Shown: one piece after another, positions 37,014 through 50,219 of the stretch
How the letters are laid out: every line of letters starts with the position of its first letter
How positions within the stretch are numbered: the stretch's first letter is position 1
Assembly: GCA_963693315.1 (NCBI GenBank)
Contig: OY856188.1
Span: 221,947,517-222,011,516 of the forward strand
Length of the DNA stretch: 64,000 bases
Direction: 5' to 3'
Source of the DNA: Diogma glabrata
Lineage: Eukaryota; Arthropoda; Insecta; Diptera; Cylindrotomidae
Made by a program: the position numbers and the translations under genes
The notes under the pieces: model-generated
Told to the model about the DNA's origin: nothing
The model's input: the letters and a program-made list of their open reading frames with translations, nothing else
The model's database searches: none

Positions 37014-40000
37014 ATTTATCTAATACATTTAATTTCCCATCATTACATCGCACGTATTTCAGACGTCTGGAACGTAACATCAGATATTGGAGGATGAGGA
37101 AGTTATTTCGTAAAGCTTGTATTTCATCTATCCTTTCAGAAACAAAGGATCCTCGGCCGCGATTGACAATAAGGATTTTGGACAAAAATATCGCAGGATT
37201 ATTGGATAGTGGAGCGTCAATCACAATACTTGGAAGAAATTCCTTGGAATTATTGGAATCAACAGGTACAACTTACCGTAAGTACACTTCGTGTATTCGT
37301 ACGGCGGATGGTACTGCAACTAAAATTTTAGGTTACATTGAGATTCCAATAACTGTGAATGGCTCCACTAAACCAATGCGGTTCCATATAGTCCCTGGAT
37401 TACGAGAAGAGCTCTACCTGGGCATAGATTTCTGGGAGAAATTCGGTATTGTTCCTTCTTTTGTTAGTGAACTGACTCGTACAGAGCCAATAACTTTAAA
37501 TACACACAACCTCACCACTGATCAGCAACATGAACTGGATATGATCAAGGATTCTTTCCCGTCATTTGAAGTGTCTGGGCTCGGAAAGACTTCTTTGGTT
37601 GAACATGTCATCGATGTTGGTGATAGTGCACCTGTTAAACAGAGGCACTATCCCACATCGCCGGCTGTTCAACTAAAGGTCTATGCCGAACTTGACCGAA
37701 TGCTTCAAATGGGCGTGATCGAAGAGAGTAACAGTTCTTGGTGCTCGCCAGTGGTTTTGGTACAAAAAGAATCTGGTAAAAACAGATTATGTATTGATAG
37801 CCGTCGTGTCAATTCACTAACGAAAAAGGACGCTTACCCACTTCCCTTGATTGATGGCTTACTAGGTCGTCTAAATAGCACAAAGTACATTTCAAGTATT
37901 GATCTCAAAGATGCTTTCTGTCAGATTCCTCTGGCAGAAGCATCTAGAGACAAGACAGCCTTCACAGTGCCTGGTCGTCCATTGTATCAATTCCGGGTTA
38001 TGCCCTTTGGATTGTGCAGTGCTCCCCAGACAATGTGTCGGCTAATGCACAAAGTGATACCACATCAATATCACGAAAATGTCTTTGTTTATTTGGATGA
38101 TCTATTGGTAGTCTCTTCCACGTTCCAGGAACATATGGAATTGCTGTCCAAAGTCTCTTCATTGTTAAGAGCGGCTGGGTTAACCATAAACCTCAAGAAA
38201 AGTAAATTTGTTCTGAGAGAGGTGAAATACTTGGGATTTTTGGTTGGTGAAGATGGTCTTCGAACAGACCCTGACAAGGTAAGAGCTGTAGCAGAGTACC
38301 CAGCTCCATCTACAGTAAAACAAATACGTAGACTATTGGGAATGGCTGGTTGGTACCAACGTTTCATACCAAATTATGCAAGCGTGGTATCACCGATTAC
38401 GGATTTATTAAAGAAAAGTTCTGGGAAATTGAAATGGACATTGGAAGCGCAAGCTGCTTTCGAAAATTTAAAACGATTGCTGACTACAGCACCGGTATTA
38501 GTAAACCCTGACTATAATAAAGAGTTCTTTATTAGATGCGATGCAAGTCTGACAGGGGTAGGTAGTGTGTTGTATCAGGTTGATACTGACGGACAAGAGT
38601 GTCCGATAGCCTACATATCGAAGAAACTAAATAGAGCTCAAAGGAACTATTCGGCTTCTGAGTTGGAATGTCTTGCGGCAATTCTTAGTGTGAAGAAATT
38701 CAGGGGCTATGTTGAAGGTCACCGATTCACAATTGTGACTGATCACTCAAGTCTGAAGTGGCTTATGTCACAGAAAGACTTGAGTGGTCGTCTGGCTAGG
38801 TGGAGCCTAAAACTCCAACATATGGATTTTACCATTGTCCACCAGAAAGGTACCCAAAATATAGTCCCTGATGCTCTATCTCGTTTTTATGACGATACAC
38901 ACGAGGAATTGACGGAAGCATTAACACATCACATTAACGACATCAAAATCGACAATGAAGGTTATCGGCACAACGAATATACGGATATGATAGCTAAAGT
39001 CCAATCATCTCCAAAGGACTTTCCATCAGTTAAAGTCGTGGATGATAAGCTATACATTCGTATTGAGCCAAGACCTGATGCAATACCTAACGATGTTCCT
39101 GTGTGGAAACTCTGGGTGCCAAAACCGATGACTTCCAACATGATTCAGAAACATCATGATGATAGTACTGCTGCTCATGGAGGTGTTAAAAAGACTTTAG
39201 AATTACTTCGACGTCTTTATTATTGGCCGGGCATGGCGTCACAGGTACACAACTATGTTGTGTCCTGCGACACATGTAAACAAACAAAAGCCACGAATCA
39301 GATATTGCGTCCTCCGATGCAATATCAATTCGAAACAGCACGTCCATGGCAGAGAGTCTATATAGATTTTTTGGGACCGTACCCTCGTTCTACACTTGGG
39401 AATACGGTGTTATTGATAGTTCTGGATCATGCTACGAAGTTTGTACTACTGAAACCACTTAGAAACGCAACTTCACCGAAGGTGAATGCTTTTCTAAGGA
39501 ATGAAGTGTTTCTTACATATGGGGTACCAGAGTTTCTGCACAGTGACAATGGCAAACAGTTCACTAGTAGGAACTTTCAGAGTCTTTTGTCAGATTTCGG
39601 CATTAAACACATTAGGACCGGTGTCTATAGTCCTCAAAGCAACGCGTCAGAGCGGGTCAATAGGTCAGTACTTGCAGCAATTCGAGCGTTCATAAAAGGT
39701 CAACATACCAAGTGGGATTCACAAATTGGTGAAATCGCATATGCACTGCGGGCTGCAGTACATTCTGCTACCAAGTACTCACCGTACTATTTATTATTTG
39801 GTCAACATCCAATATCGGATGGAAATACTTACCAATTGTTGAGATCACTATACCAGCTAGGTGAGGATGCTGGTGAGGAATTAGAACGCTCTGATCATTT
39901 GACCTTGCTCAGGAACCGGGTTCAAGAAAATTTAAAAGCAGCTTTCAAGAAATCGCAACATCAGTACAACCTACGTTCTAAACTACGGACTTTTCAACCA

Positions 40001-40183
40001 CAACAACGTCTGTTTGTACGGCAACATCGTTTGAGTGACGCTACAAAAAAATTCTCGGCAAAATTGGCTCCAAAGTTCTTACCTGCGATGATTAAGACTA
40101 AGATTGGAAATGTACTCTATGAGTGCACAGATATGAGCGGTAAGAATCTTAGAGTCCATCACGCGAAAGACATCAGGGAATGA
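36863..40183 (+). CDS. Pol of the Gypsy element: protease, RT, RNase H, integrase
   Basis: Open frame of 1106 residues, -1 to gag, overlapping it at 36863-37013, so expressed probably by -1 frameshifting; I could not identify a clean slippery heptamer. Aspartic protease: AGLLDSGAS (Asp about 115). RT: SSIDLKDAF (Asp about 347) and VYLDDLLV (Asp 412-413). RNase H: FFIRCDASL (560), SELE (600), TDHSS (627), PDALSR (670). Integrase: His-His around 764-772, Cys 802 and 805, then a D-D-E triad in YIDFLGPY (about 835), HSDNGKQF (about 895) and NASERVNR (about 930). No stops and all catalytic residues present. No chromodomain seen at the C-terminus. Confidence 0.93.
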   Translation: MFILSPVVKLPSESTCFGDGTLGSTSNEPEEIDERCRNAGRSATTNETRLNLSNTFNFPSLHRTYFRRLERNIRYWRMRKLFRKACISSILSETKDPRPRLTIRILDKNIAGLLDSGASITILGRNSLELLESTGTTYRKYTSCIRTADGTATKILGYIEIPITVNGSTKPMRFHIVPGLREELYLGIDFWEKFGIVPSFVSELTRTEPITLNTHNLTTDQQHELDMIKDSFPSFEVSGLGKTSLVEHVIDVGDSAPVKQRHYPTSPAVQLKVYAELDRMLQMGVIEESNSSWCSPVVLVQKESGKNRLCIDSRRVNSLTKKDAYPLPLIDGLLGRLNSTKYISSIDLKDAFCQIPLAEASRDKTAFTVPGRPLYQFRVMPFGLCSAPQTMCRLMHKVIPHQYHENVFVYLDDLLVVSSTFQEHMELLSKVSSLLRAAGLTINLKKSKFVLREVKYLGFLVGEDGLRTDPDKVRAVAEYPAPSTVKQIRRLLGMAGWYQRFIPNYASVVSPITDLLKKSSGKLKWTLEAQAAFENLKRLLTTAPVLVNPDYNKEFFIRCDASLTGVGSVLYQVDTDGQECPIAYISKKLNRAQRNYSASELECLAAILSVKKFRGYVEGHRFTIVTDHSSLKWLMSQKDLSGRLARWSLKLQHMDFTIVHQKGTQNIVPDALSRFYDDTHEELTEALTHHINDIKIDNEGYRHNEYTDMIAKVQSSPKDFPSVKVVDDKLYIRIEPRPDAIPNDVPVWKLWVPKPMTSNMIQKHHDDSTAAHGGVKKTLELLRRLYYWPGMASQVHNYVVSCDTCKQTKATNQILRPPMQYQFETARPWQRVYIDFLGPYPRSTLGNTVLLIVLDHATKFVLLKPLRNATSPKVNAFLRNEVFLTYGVPEFLHSDNGKQFTSRNFQSLLSDFGIKHIRTGVYSPQSNASERVNRSVLAAIRAFIKGQHTKWDSQIGEIAYALRAAVHSATKYSPYYLLFGQHPISDGNTYQLLRSLYQLGEDAGEELERSDHLTLLRNRVQENLKAAFKKSQHQYNLRSKLRTFQPQQRLFVRQHRLSDATKKFSAKLAPKFLPAMIKTKIGNVLYECTDMSGKNLRVHHAKDIRE

Positions 40184-40512
40184 TGTCTTTTCGTTAGGTA
40201 GGGTCGTTCCTCTGGCTGGTTGTCGTCTCTGGGGTTCACACCTTCAGCATCATATATTACTGGTTGTATCGAGGTTTCAATGGTGCTGACGTTAGATGGA
40301 TGGATGATCGATTTCGGTACTCACTGATAGTTCCTAGGAACTTCATGAGTATTGAAATTGATCATCGACCCTGACGTTGGTTACCATTGATAACTCGATC
40401 CCAGATACAGATTAGTTGTGGGAAGTAGTTCGGTGGTTTCTGACGTAGAGGGGGTGACGACGTTTTTGTGATTTCAAGGGTAAATATCTTGATTTTTACC
40501 TTGAATTCATGG
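40184..40512 (+). other. Gypsy 3' UTR upstream of the 3' LTR
   Basis: 329 bp with no env frame. The only purine run, AGAGGGGG (about 40447-40454), is some 60 bp before the LTR. The sequence directly at the LTR is not a polypurine tract, which is unusual. Confidence 0.6.
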
Positions 40513-41705
40513 TGTACCGTCCGTGATATTCGCCTAAACAATAATAAAACCAATTCATCTTCTTTTTCTAATTCAATAAAAGTTTATTTCCATAGTCTCG
40601 GTTCATTTTTACATTAATAATAATTTCAAATTTTCCAACGGTCAGTTCAGTTTCGAATTACAATTATAAAAATAAACGAACGCAACAATTTTATTTTCAA
40701 CTTTAACGAACAGAGATTTATTACTCAGTTTTGCTCAATCTTCGTTTCTCATATTTTTCATTTTATAAAATGTCGGAAAAACACATTGATTTTGATCATT
40801 CATTCCATTTTTTTGTTCGTGAAAACAAATGTTTTCGAATTTTTAATTCCATGTTTGCTTATCAAATAATTAAGTCGATTTTCAAAACTTGTGTTGAATG
40901 GTAAAACGGAGAAAATCAAAAGAAAAGAGATCAGATGTTAAAGAATAAAAAAGGCGTTTAACGCATTGATTGTTATTAATTAAGCATTTGTTAAAAATAA
41001 GGAAAACGAAAAGTGAAAATATCCAACAAAAAATTAAAACAAAAATATATAGTTATTCCTTAAAATACTAAAATTGTTTTTTCTTTCGTATTTTTAAGAG
41101 ATATACAAAGGGAAAGATGGCGAGTGTCATTGAATTGTAATGGTGAAGCATTTTGGAAAATCAAAACCTTATTTTCTTCCTAAACAAAGTAGATTGGATT
41201 AAACTGGGAGCGTGTTAAATCGTAAAATAAAATAAAAACCTAAAAGTTCACAAAAATACCAATCTGGGAAAAGTATAATTTTGGGAAAATTAAAAGACAC
41301 ATCATCATATGCAGCTGATTGAGAGAATTCAGCTGGTAGTTCAACATTTCGTCAAGCTGGGGTATTAAATTCAATCCAGGCGGGAATTTATTTTTGAAAA
41401 TTGCTGGACTGAAGAATTTGGATCATCTGAAGATCTCCGTAACCGCAAGTCTAATTTTATTTTATTCTAGTTATATATTTATATATTAATTAATATTATC
41501 ATTTTGAAATTGCGAATTTTTTTTCTCTGTGGATCAGTGTAGAATGTTAGGCTAAATATCTTGATAGTTAGAGATTTCCAAGTTCGATTTGTGTGGGGGT
41601 AATTTTGATTATCTCGGGCTATATAGACACGTGTTTAAACGTATTCTTCTTTTTTTTTGAGTTGGTGATATTAAAAGTCCAAGCCAATATAGCTTTGGCA
41701 AAACA
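40513..41705 (+). repeat. 3' LTR of the Gypsy element
   Basis: 1193 bp, the same length as the 5' LTR, with about five single-base differences seen by eye (for example at 40517, about 40619, about 41066 and about 41221). CAAC follows. Confidence 0.93.
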
Positions 41706-41853
41706 CAACTCAAAAAAATAAACCAGAGTTCAATCTGATGCAGCATTTTATATCAATTTGAGAACTCATATTCTCGTCCATATATTGATATACAAAAATC
41801 ATCAATTTGATGATTTTTTTATCAAATTTAACCCTTTTTTTCTCTCTGTGTAG

Positions 41854-43664
41854 CTACTTTGTTACTTGCAAGTTTAGACTTTAACTTATGGCTGTATAAT
41901 TGAAATCCCAGCATTGTCCTTGTTCTAAAATTATATGTTAAAGTTATAGTGAAACAGCACCTGTAATATTTGTAACATCATCAACATATTTATTTTATTA
42001 TACTTATCTGAAAACACCTTGTTTTCATCTGTTTTTACAAAGACGTAAAGATGGTATTTTCAGAACAGCGCACGGAAAATTTTTCCCGATCTCCGATTTT
42101 TTTTCCGTGTGCTAAATAAAAAAATACAATTGATATTTATTTCTTTGAAAAAACAATTATTTATTTATAACAATTTTCTGAAAACAACAACAACATAATT
42201 AGTATATTTAGGAATCGTTGGTATTAAATATTAATAGTAACACTTATTAAGTACATTTTCAGTACATTTTTTAAAACTAACATGAATTAAACTGACAGAA
42301 AATAAAACAATGCCGATAATAAATATATCGTTGCTATGGAAATGTTAATCATGTTTGGTACTACTACGATGTATTATGATTACTTTGAAAATAAAATGCT
42401 CTAAATTTACTTCTTATCCTTTTTTGCGTTGTTTTCAGATAAGTATAATAAAAAGTATCGTTCATTACACGTCCGTATATGGATTTTTCCGTGCTTGCAT
42501 GGCTTCCCATGAGAAATTGTCACGCGCGCACCGAAAAATCCTTATTTCCAGACTCCTAATGAAATATACTATTAATTCTTCTTCTAACTCTATTAAGTTT
42601 TAATTATTTTCTTTTGTCAAACTTTCCTTTATAGTTTCTCAATTTCGATCAACTTTAATTGAAATATAATCCTAATGACTATAACAATTATAACTTCTTC
42701 TTCATTTTTTTTGTTTCCTTTTTTGGTCGCTCTCTAACTTTCATTTCAATATAACTAGACATAGAACTATTAATTATAAAGATTATAATGATGATGATGA
42801 TATGATTAAGGTAAATTTAAAATAAAAGCAATATAAGAAAGGAATTTATAAATTGTGTATAATCAGATAAAAGGGATTAAAATAAATATCATTTACCATT
42901 CATTATTTATCCAGAGTGGATTGGTGAAAATTATCAAACTTCTGATTTCATAAAATTTTTCAAGCTTCTTACCAAATCCAACCAAACAGCCTTTTTTGTT
43001 CTATATCAAATTATAAATCCATCTAAAGAAATATATTCAAATCAATTGAATTTCGTTTGTTCAATCTTCTATATCATAATCTTCAATCAAATATCATTTT
43101 AACATTAAACTGAAATTCGATTCAATTCTCAAATCACTATTTTATTCAATAAAAACCAACAAAAAGAAAAATTACATCTAAAACCTAAACCAACTTTGAA
43201 ATAACTTCTCACTTCGCATTTAGTTACAAATATTACAGCAACAAAATCCTTCATAATTTATTTCAAAAGAAAATGTTCTTCAAAGTTCGGCATACATAAA
43301 TCCTTTGAAATCGTTTAACAGATATAACAAGGGATGGATTATGGATTTTATTTATATAACAAAAAAATTTGATGTTGCAATAAAAGAAGAAGAAGAAAAA
43401 AAATAGAAAACCTAAAATCGATTTTCTATTTTCTTTCGTTGCGTGTTGTTTGAAAATTTGTTTTACGGATACAAAATTATTTGTCAATATTATATTTTAT
43501 TTTACAATATTGGAATTTAGTTTATTTGAAATTTAAAAGCCAGATTTATTTTTGAAAAATGATAACTGTTACGAAGGCTATGTTTGGAAAAGCTAGGGAA
43601 TATTTTGGTTTTGCAAATGTAAAATAGCAGAGACTGGTTTGATTTGTTGAAATATATATATATA
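41854..43664. other. AT-rich non-coding stretch with a weak inverted-repeat element
   Basis: ATTATACTTATCTGAAAACA (41997-42016) is the exact complement of 42430-42449, so a 450-bp foldback element is possible. The short open frames at 42355-42603 and 43263-43487 (minus) have no coding support. Confidence 0.45.
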
Positions 43665-43939
43665 CTAGCGGGACCCGGCGTGCTTTGCTACGCCTATAAA
43701 AAAGTTTGTGCGCGTACATTTTGTTGAATTAGCAAAAATAATTTCAAAGAGTCGGAATAAGAATAGAAAGCGTATTTTTTAATTTTTCCGTTTGGGAAAT
43801 AGGAATAACAGAGAGCATTAGCATTCTAGCTGATCAATCTAGATGGGTTGAGAATCGAACGGCATGTCAAAATTTGAAAGTGATTGGTAAAGAGTTTTGG
43901 AGAAATTTTTAAGCTTGTTGTCGAATTTCCAATTCGATT

Positions 43940-44446
43940 AGCATTCGCACTATTAATAAGTCACAAGGCCTAACAATGTCAATTTGTGGGCTGGACCTAG
44001 AAACCTCGTGCTTTTCGCATGGTCAATTATATGTTGCGTGTTCGAGGGTTGGAAAACCTTCAAGTTTTATCGTATATGCCCCGGAAAATATTGCAAAAAT
44101 TATAACAATTTCAAAATTTGAAACTTTTTACAAAATTTCAAAAATTATAAAAAAATCAAAAATTCAAACTTCTTCAAATTCTAAAAATATTCCAAAAATT
44201 CTTACAAAATCAAAAATTGAAGCTTTTTTCAAAATTCTAAAAATATTTATAAAATTCGAAATTTATAAATTCAAAACTTTAATTTGTTTTCAAAATTATA
44301 AAACTATTAACAAAATTAAAAATACAAACTTTTTACAAAATTCCAAAAATTATAATAAAAACAAAAATTTAAACTTTTTCAAAATTCTAAAAACATTCCG
44401 GAAATTCTTACAAAATCAAAAATTGAAACTTTTCCAAAAATATTGA
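43940..44446 (+). pseudogene. Helitron helicase C-terminal fragment fused to a low-complexity tail
   Basis: The plus strand encodes INKSQGLTMSICGLDLET then [20 protein letters not shown] (about 43950-44075), the Pif1-like helicase C-terminus of Helitrons. The Met at 43976 is internal to the domain. The frame stays open to 44446 only because it runs into Lys/Asn/Phe-rich repeats (AAAATTCTAAAAA.ATTCC..AAATTCTTAC units), which are unlikely to be protein. Confidence 0.75.
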
Positions 44447-45218
44447 AAAAATTTAAAATTCACAAATTCAAATTGCATGTTCAATCACATTTCATGACAT
44501 ACAAATAATTAATTTTATTTTTTCCCAAAAAATTGGGTAAAAATTAAATGAAACATTCTTTTGACACACTGACAATATTTTTTTGACAAACTCATAATAA
44601 TCTACTTTTTGATCTTATATACGAATCCCGACTATCAAGATTTCTTTAAACTCAAGGTTACTACTCATTATCACCTAAAATTACCGTTTTTAAGCAAAAA
44701 ATATGAATATTTCCTTGTTTTGACACTCTTGACGATTTTTTTGACACACTTCTGGTACAGTTATCGAACATATCGTCCTGGCGGCTATTTTAATTGAGTG
44801 TACCTGTTTTTAGAAATAAAAATTTTTGAAATCCTTTCAGCGGTTTTCTAAATTTCGTAGGTGGTGACGGACGACCGACCATCAGACAGATATACATTTT
44901 TTTTGCTGTTTTAAAATCGTTATGATCTGAAACGTTTAGAAATGCCCTAAAAAGTGGGGGTAAGAATTTCACTTTTGGCTCGAGAATGTAGTACTTATGT
45001 CTTTCAGACCGAGGTAATTGAAAAAAATTGTATTCCCTAATAGTTTCGTTTAATAGCCAAAAAATTCAAGTTATACAATACAGCCACTATTATTGATCTC
45101 AATGAATTGGAGGTAGAATGTCGATCAGAATTGATAATCGCTGACAAATGTTATCTACAAATATATTGTAGGTGGTACGAAGTTCACCGAGTGGGTCTTC
45201 TAGTAAAAATTTGTAATT
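44447..45218. other. AT-rich stretch within the Helitron region
   Basis: Contains TGACGGACGACCGACCATCA (about 44864-44883), a GACGGAC-type run often found near element tails. No gene supported. Confidence 0.4.
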
Positions 45219-45475
45219 TTAATTTAAATCAGTGCTAATCAGTAATCGGTGTACAATATTTTTAGTTAACCTGTTTTTTGCTAATACAATAAGATTTGCT
45301 GATTTACCCACACGTGAGCATGCAACATATAGTTGCCCATGGGAGAAACATGGATTTGCCAAGTCCAAGGCACAAATGGACAGTGTTTGTCCTTGAGACT
45401 TATTTATGGTCATGGCGAAAGCCAAACGAATAGGAAATTGAAGTCTTTTGAATGGTATTGGAGAATCTGATGGTA
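45219..45475 (-). pseudogene. Helitron helicase C-terminal fragment (copy 1)
   Basis: The minus strand reads [20 protein letters not shown] then [40 protein letters not shown] and a stop at 45219. This is the last part of the Pif1-like helicase domain (motifs V-VI). Upstream helicase and Rep parts are absent or unreadable. Confidence 0.82.
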
Positions 45476-45480
45476 TTTAA

Positions 45481-46494
45481 TATCAGCACAATGCTTTAAA
45501 CTGTAGCTAGCTTCATTCCTTATTGATCATGAGGAAAAAGTTAAGAAATTTTAAACTTTTTCATTGAGAAAAATATATTTCAAAAATAAATTTTTTTTCC
45601 TCAAAATAAATTTTCATACAAACTTGGTAAAAGTAATTTCATTGTGCATGCACTGTAATGTTTTTGGGGCTTAAACTGTTTCTAAACGTTAAAGGCTCAA
45701 AATAGCTAAATCGTTTTTATGCCTTTTCGGACAATTTATTAACCTTTCAAAAACGTCCATGAAATAATGACTGTCCATGAAATAATGATTTTAAGCGGCG
45801 TTTAAAAGTAATATTAGAAAAGAAGTAATAAATTATGTCCAATACCCTAACAAACTATTGTTTTAATACAGATTTAGTGACAATACAAATTAGTTATCAT
45901 CATTATAGCATTTACTGTTTTTTGTCAAACCAAATTTGAAATTTTTCACCTTCGTGATTTTGAATCTAAAATATAAATAAAAACCAAAAAAGCAAAAAAA
46001 CGTAACGACGTGACTTGATTCGTACTCGAAACTTTTTGGTTGACAGCTCATGTTATTGGCCATTACGTTATCTAGACGTATTTACTACTAACCGTAATTT
46101 TGGGTATTCATAGAGAAATCATTAAAATTAATAAACTTTAAAGTCGTGTTGTCAAAATTCTAATGATTTCTAATGAATTTTAATGTTTTTAAGACGTTCG
46201 GTAAAGTAGATTTTTCCTGTATTATTTGCCGTGACTCATTTCTCAAAAATGCCGATGAAATTGAAATTTAGTCGTTTTTCGCAGAAATATTATTTTTTGT
46301 TTTGCTTTATCTTCTTCTACAAAAATTAAATTACGAAAAAACAAATATTGAAAAACAAATATTACATGAATTTCAACACCACAATCTGGCAAAATTTATT
46401 CAAATGCGATAGCAGAGTAAATTGAAATTTTTGAGTCAATTTGCAGATTCAATTTCAATTTCATCGATAATAAAACAAAAAGTTGAAACCAACA
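45481..46494. other. AT-rich non-coding stretch
   Basis: No gene or clear boundary. Possibly more of the Helitron body. Confidence 0.4.
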
Positions 46495-46650
46495 GTTTTT
46501 TCGGGGCCTACGCTGATGATTTAAAAAGTCCATGATGAAGTTGTGTCACTTACGTTAAATGTGTTTACAAAATACATTTAACATTCAATTCGCAATTAAA
46601 ATATATTAAAACTTTTAATTGAGATAAAAACTATCCTATCGAGTATATAT
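46495..46650 (+). repeat. Dispersed repeat family D, diverged copy
   Basis: Matches 47155-47330 at lower identity: GGGGCCTACGCTGATGATTT, AACATTCAATTCGCAATT, AAAAACTATCCTATC. Confidence 0.6.
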
Positions 46651-46671
46651 TAAGCGTAATATATAAAATAT

Positions 46672-47435
46672 TGTTCTTAAGTCGCTCAAACATGAAAATT
46701 GCCAAAATTTCCCATACAAACTTGTATGAAAAATTTAACCTATTTTCGTATTTCTTCTACGGACAGAAGAAAATAAAGAATTTTATATATTATGCTCAAT
46801 ATTGTCAGTAATTGTCAGTAATAGTTCATAAAGAAACTTAAATTATTTAATTGTAGTATAATGAGAAATTTCATAGATAATTTTTAAAATTATTCAAGTT
46901 GTGTTTTGAATGAAATCCCATATAAATTTTATTGAATTTATTCTCTGTTCCCCCTTTTGCAGCGCCAAAAGAAATTTAAATTATTTAATTGTAGCAAAAT
47001 GAGAAACTTCATAGATAATTTTTAAAATTATTCAAGTTGTGTTTTGTATGAAATCCCATATAAATTTTATTGAATTTCGTTTCTTTTCCCCCTATTGCAG
47101 TGCCATTGCAGCAAACACCGGAACAAAATAATCGCTCAATAACATATTCGATAGTCTATATGGGCCCTACATGGATGATTAAAAAGTCGATAAAGCAGGT
47201 TTGACAGTAAATTAATTAATTTACGCCGCCATCTGAAAGTTTGCTTATGAACTATCCATATTTAACGTTTAATTCGTAATTAAAAAATATTTAGGCGTTC
47301 AATCAAAATAAAAACTATCCTATCTCTCAAGTTGGACCATTATACATACACTGAACACAATTTAATTAAGATTGGTTACGTTGTTGCGGAGTTTATCGCG
47401 GACAAACATCGTGACATGTGATTTTTATATATATA
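46672..47435 (+). repeat. Duplicated ~760-bp segment, copy 1 (family D)
   Basis: Near-identical to 50690-51450. It begins TTCTTAAGTCGCTCAAACAT and ends CGGACAAACATCGTGACATG followed by a TA array. Inside is a tandem duplication of about 135 bp (46835-46970 and 46971-47105). Confidence 0.88.
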
Positions 47436-48905
<1,470 letters not shown>

Positions 48906-49254
48906 AATTTCCAAAAAAATGTGCTATTTCAAAATATTTGACATATTATTTTAATAAAATATTATACATTCATTTTTCTATATCATAAAATTATATTCAA
49001 CGAAAAAAAACATTGATCAAAGCAAGCTACGCGCATAAACCGATATTTAAAAAAAAACCAATTAAAATAATTATCACCAATCACCAATCAAAAAATAATA
49101 CACGACAATTGGAAAAAGCAAGCGTTGTGTATTTGGAAAACTTTAACATTAAAACCAATTTTTTAAATACAAATATGGCACCATCTATTGGCTAACCCAA
49201 ATTTATGAGGCGTATATCACACTATCTATATATTGGTCAATAAAAAAAATTTGA
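48906..49254. other. AT-rich non-coding stretch
   Basis: No gene. A short plus-strand frame at 49013-49195 is low complexity. Confidence 0.4.
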
Positions 49255-49790
49255 CATGAAATTGGAGAGTTAACGTTAACTTTAACTTAACCGTAACTTA
49301 AGACTCTATACAAAATTTTGATTTAAGGTTGGTAAGAAATTAGGTATTCTTTGACGTTTGATTTGATATTAATTTTGGTTTTGTAATCAATTTTATAAAT
49401 CAATCAATGCTTTAAAAGTAACAAACTGATTTCACAATCAAAATTTAAAATAATAAATTTCGAAATAAACATTTGATACAAAATTTAAAAATAAAAAAAT
49501 TTATTTTCATATTAATTTCATGCTAATATTTGGCTTTAATTAAAGTCGCTCTTTTTATGTCTTTTGCATTTTTTAATAAATAAAATTTTATTTTTATGGA
49601 CACTTGCAATTAAATATTAGTTTTCTTCAGTTTTTATACTAAACGTCAAAAAATCCTTAAGATAGAATGAAATGAACTTTACGTTAAGTTAACGTTAAGT
49701 TTACGTACCGACTATAAATGTTCTAGTGCATTTTCATACATTTGTACTCTACGTTAAGTTAAAGTTACCGACTATAAATCAAGCATAAAG
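49255..49790. mobile_element. Possible MITE built of GTTAACTTAA-type repeats
   Basis: Left-side GTTAACGTTAACTTTAACTT (about 49270) and right-side ACGTTAAGTTAACGTTAAG (about 49680) and CTACGTTAAGTTAAAGTTAC (about 49749) form overlapping inverted repeats. CCGACTATAAAT occurs twice at the right end. Boundaries are not fixed. Confidence 0.4.
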
Positions 49791-50219
49791 GTTGTAAAAT
49801 AAACTTTGCTAGTTTTTCATCCAGTTTTGATGACAATTTTTTTTACCTCTAATCGTTCTATTTTAATTAGCAATACGTATAAGAGTATTTTTCAATTTGA
49901 TAATGATTTTTGTAAATTAACATTGAAGACCAATGAAAAATTTAAAAAAATAAAAAAATAAATTTAAATTATTGTTTTCTTTATTTTTACTCTTATTTTT
50001 ATTCAAACTTTATAAAAACCAATACCCTAATTTTTTACAGATTTCGATACTTTATACACTACTATAATTAATATATAACCTCCACAAAATTGTTAATAAT
50101 CTTTGGTAACGTATTTGACATAGCATAATATGCTTTTCGTTTATTATCAAATATAAAACAAAACTTTTTTACTAAAACAAATTTGATAGTCTAATAATGG
50201 CCTTATACGAAGTTAAGCG
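49791..50219. other. AT-rich non-coding stretch
   Basis: Nothing supported. Confidence 0.4.

Larger units (their letters stand above)
30954..41705 (+). mobile_element. Ty3/Gypsy-type LTR retrotransposon, apparently complete (10,752 bp)
   Basis: Two 1193-bp LTRs (TGTA...AACA) are bracketed by a 4-bp duplication CAAC (30950-30953, 41706-41709). Interior order: 3-kb leader with an extra open frame, gag, and pol (PR-RT-RNaseH-IN) in the -1 frame. There is no env. I counted about five LTR differences, so the insertion is recent. Domain order (integrase last) makes it Ty3/Gypsy. Long LTRs and leader recall Osvaldo/Ulysses-type elements, but that placement is only inferred. Confidence 0.93.
29117..41853. 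mobile_element. Older element with CTACACAGAGAG ends, interrupted by the Gypsy element
   Basis: CTACACAGAGAGAAAAAAA (from 29117) and TTTTTTCTCTCTGTGTAG (to 41853) are inverted termini. Without the 10.75-kb LTR insertion the element is about 2 kb. It consists of tandem repeats and AT-rich sequence (AATTGAGAAAAA-type motifs on both sides of the insertion), so it is a non-autonomous foldback or MITE-like element. No clear target duplication. Confidence 0.6.
43665..45475 (-). mobile_element. Helitron 3' portion (copy 1), rearranged
   Basis: The minus-strand 3' end is the CTAG at 43665-43668, preceded by GGGTCCCG and the hairpin GGCGTAGCAAAGCACGCC (GGCGT pairs with ACGCC), with host T next. Helicase sequence lies on the same strand at 45219-45475. 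An opposite-strand helicase piece at 43940-44100 shows internal rearrangement or nesting. The 5' end is not identified. Confidence 0.65.
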
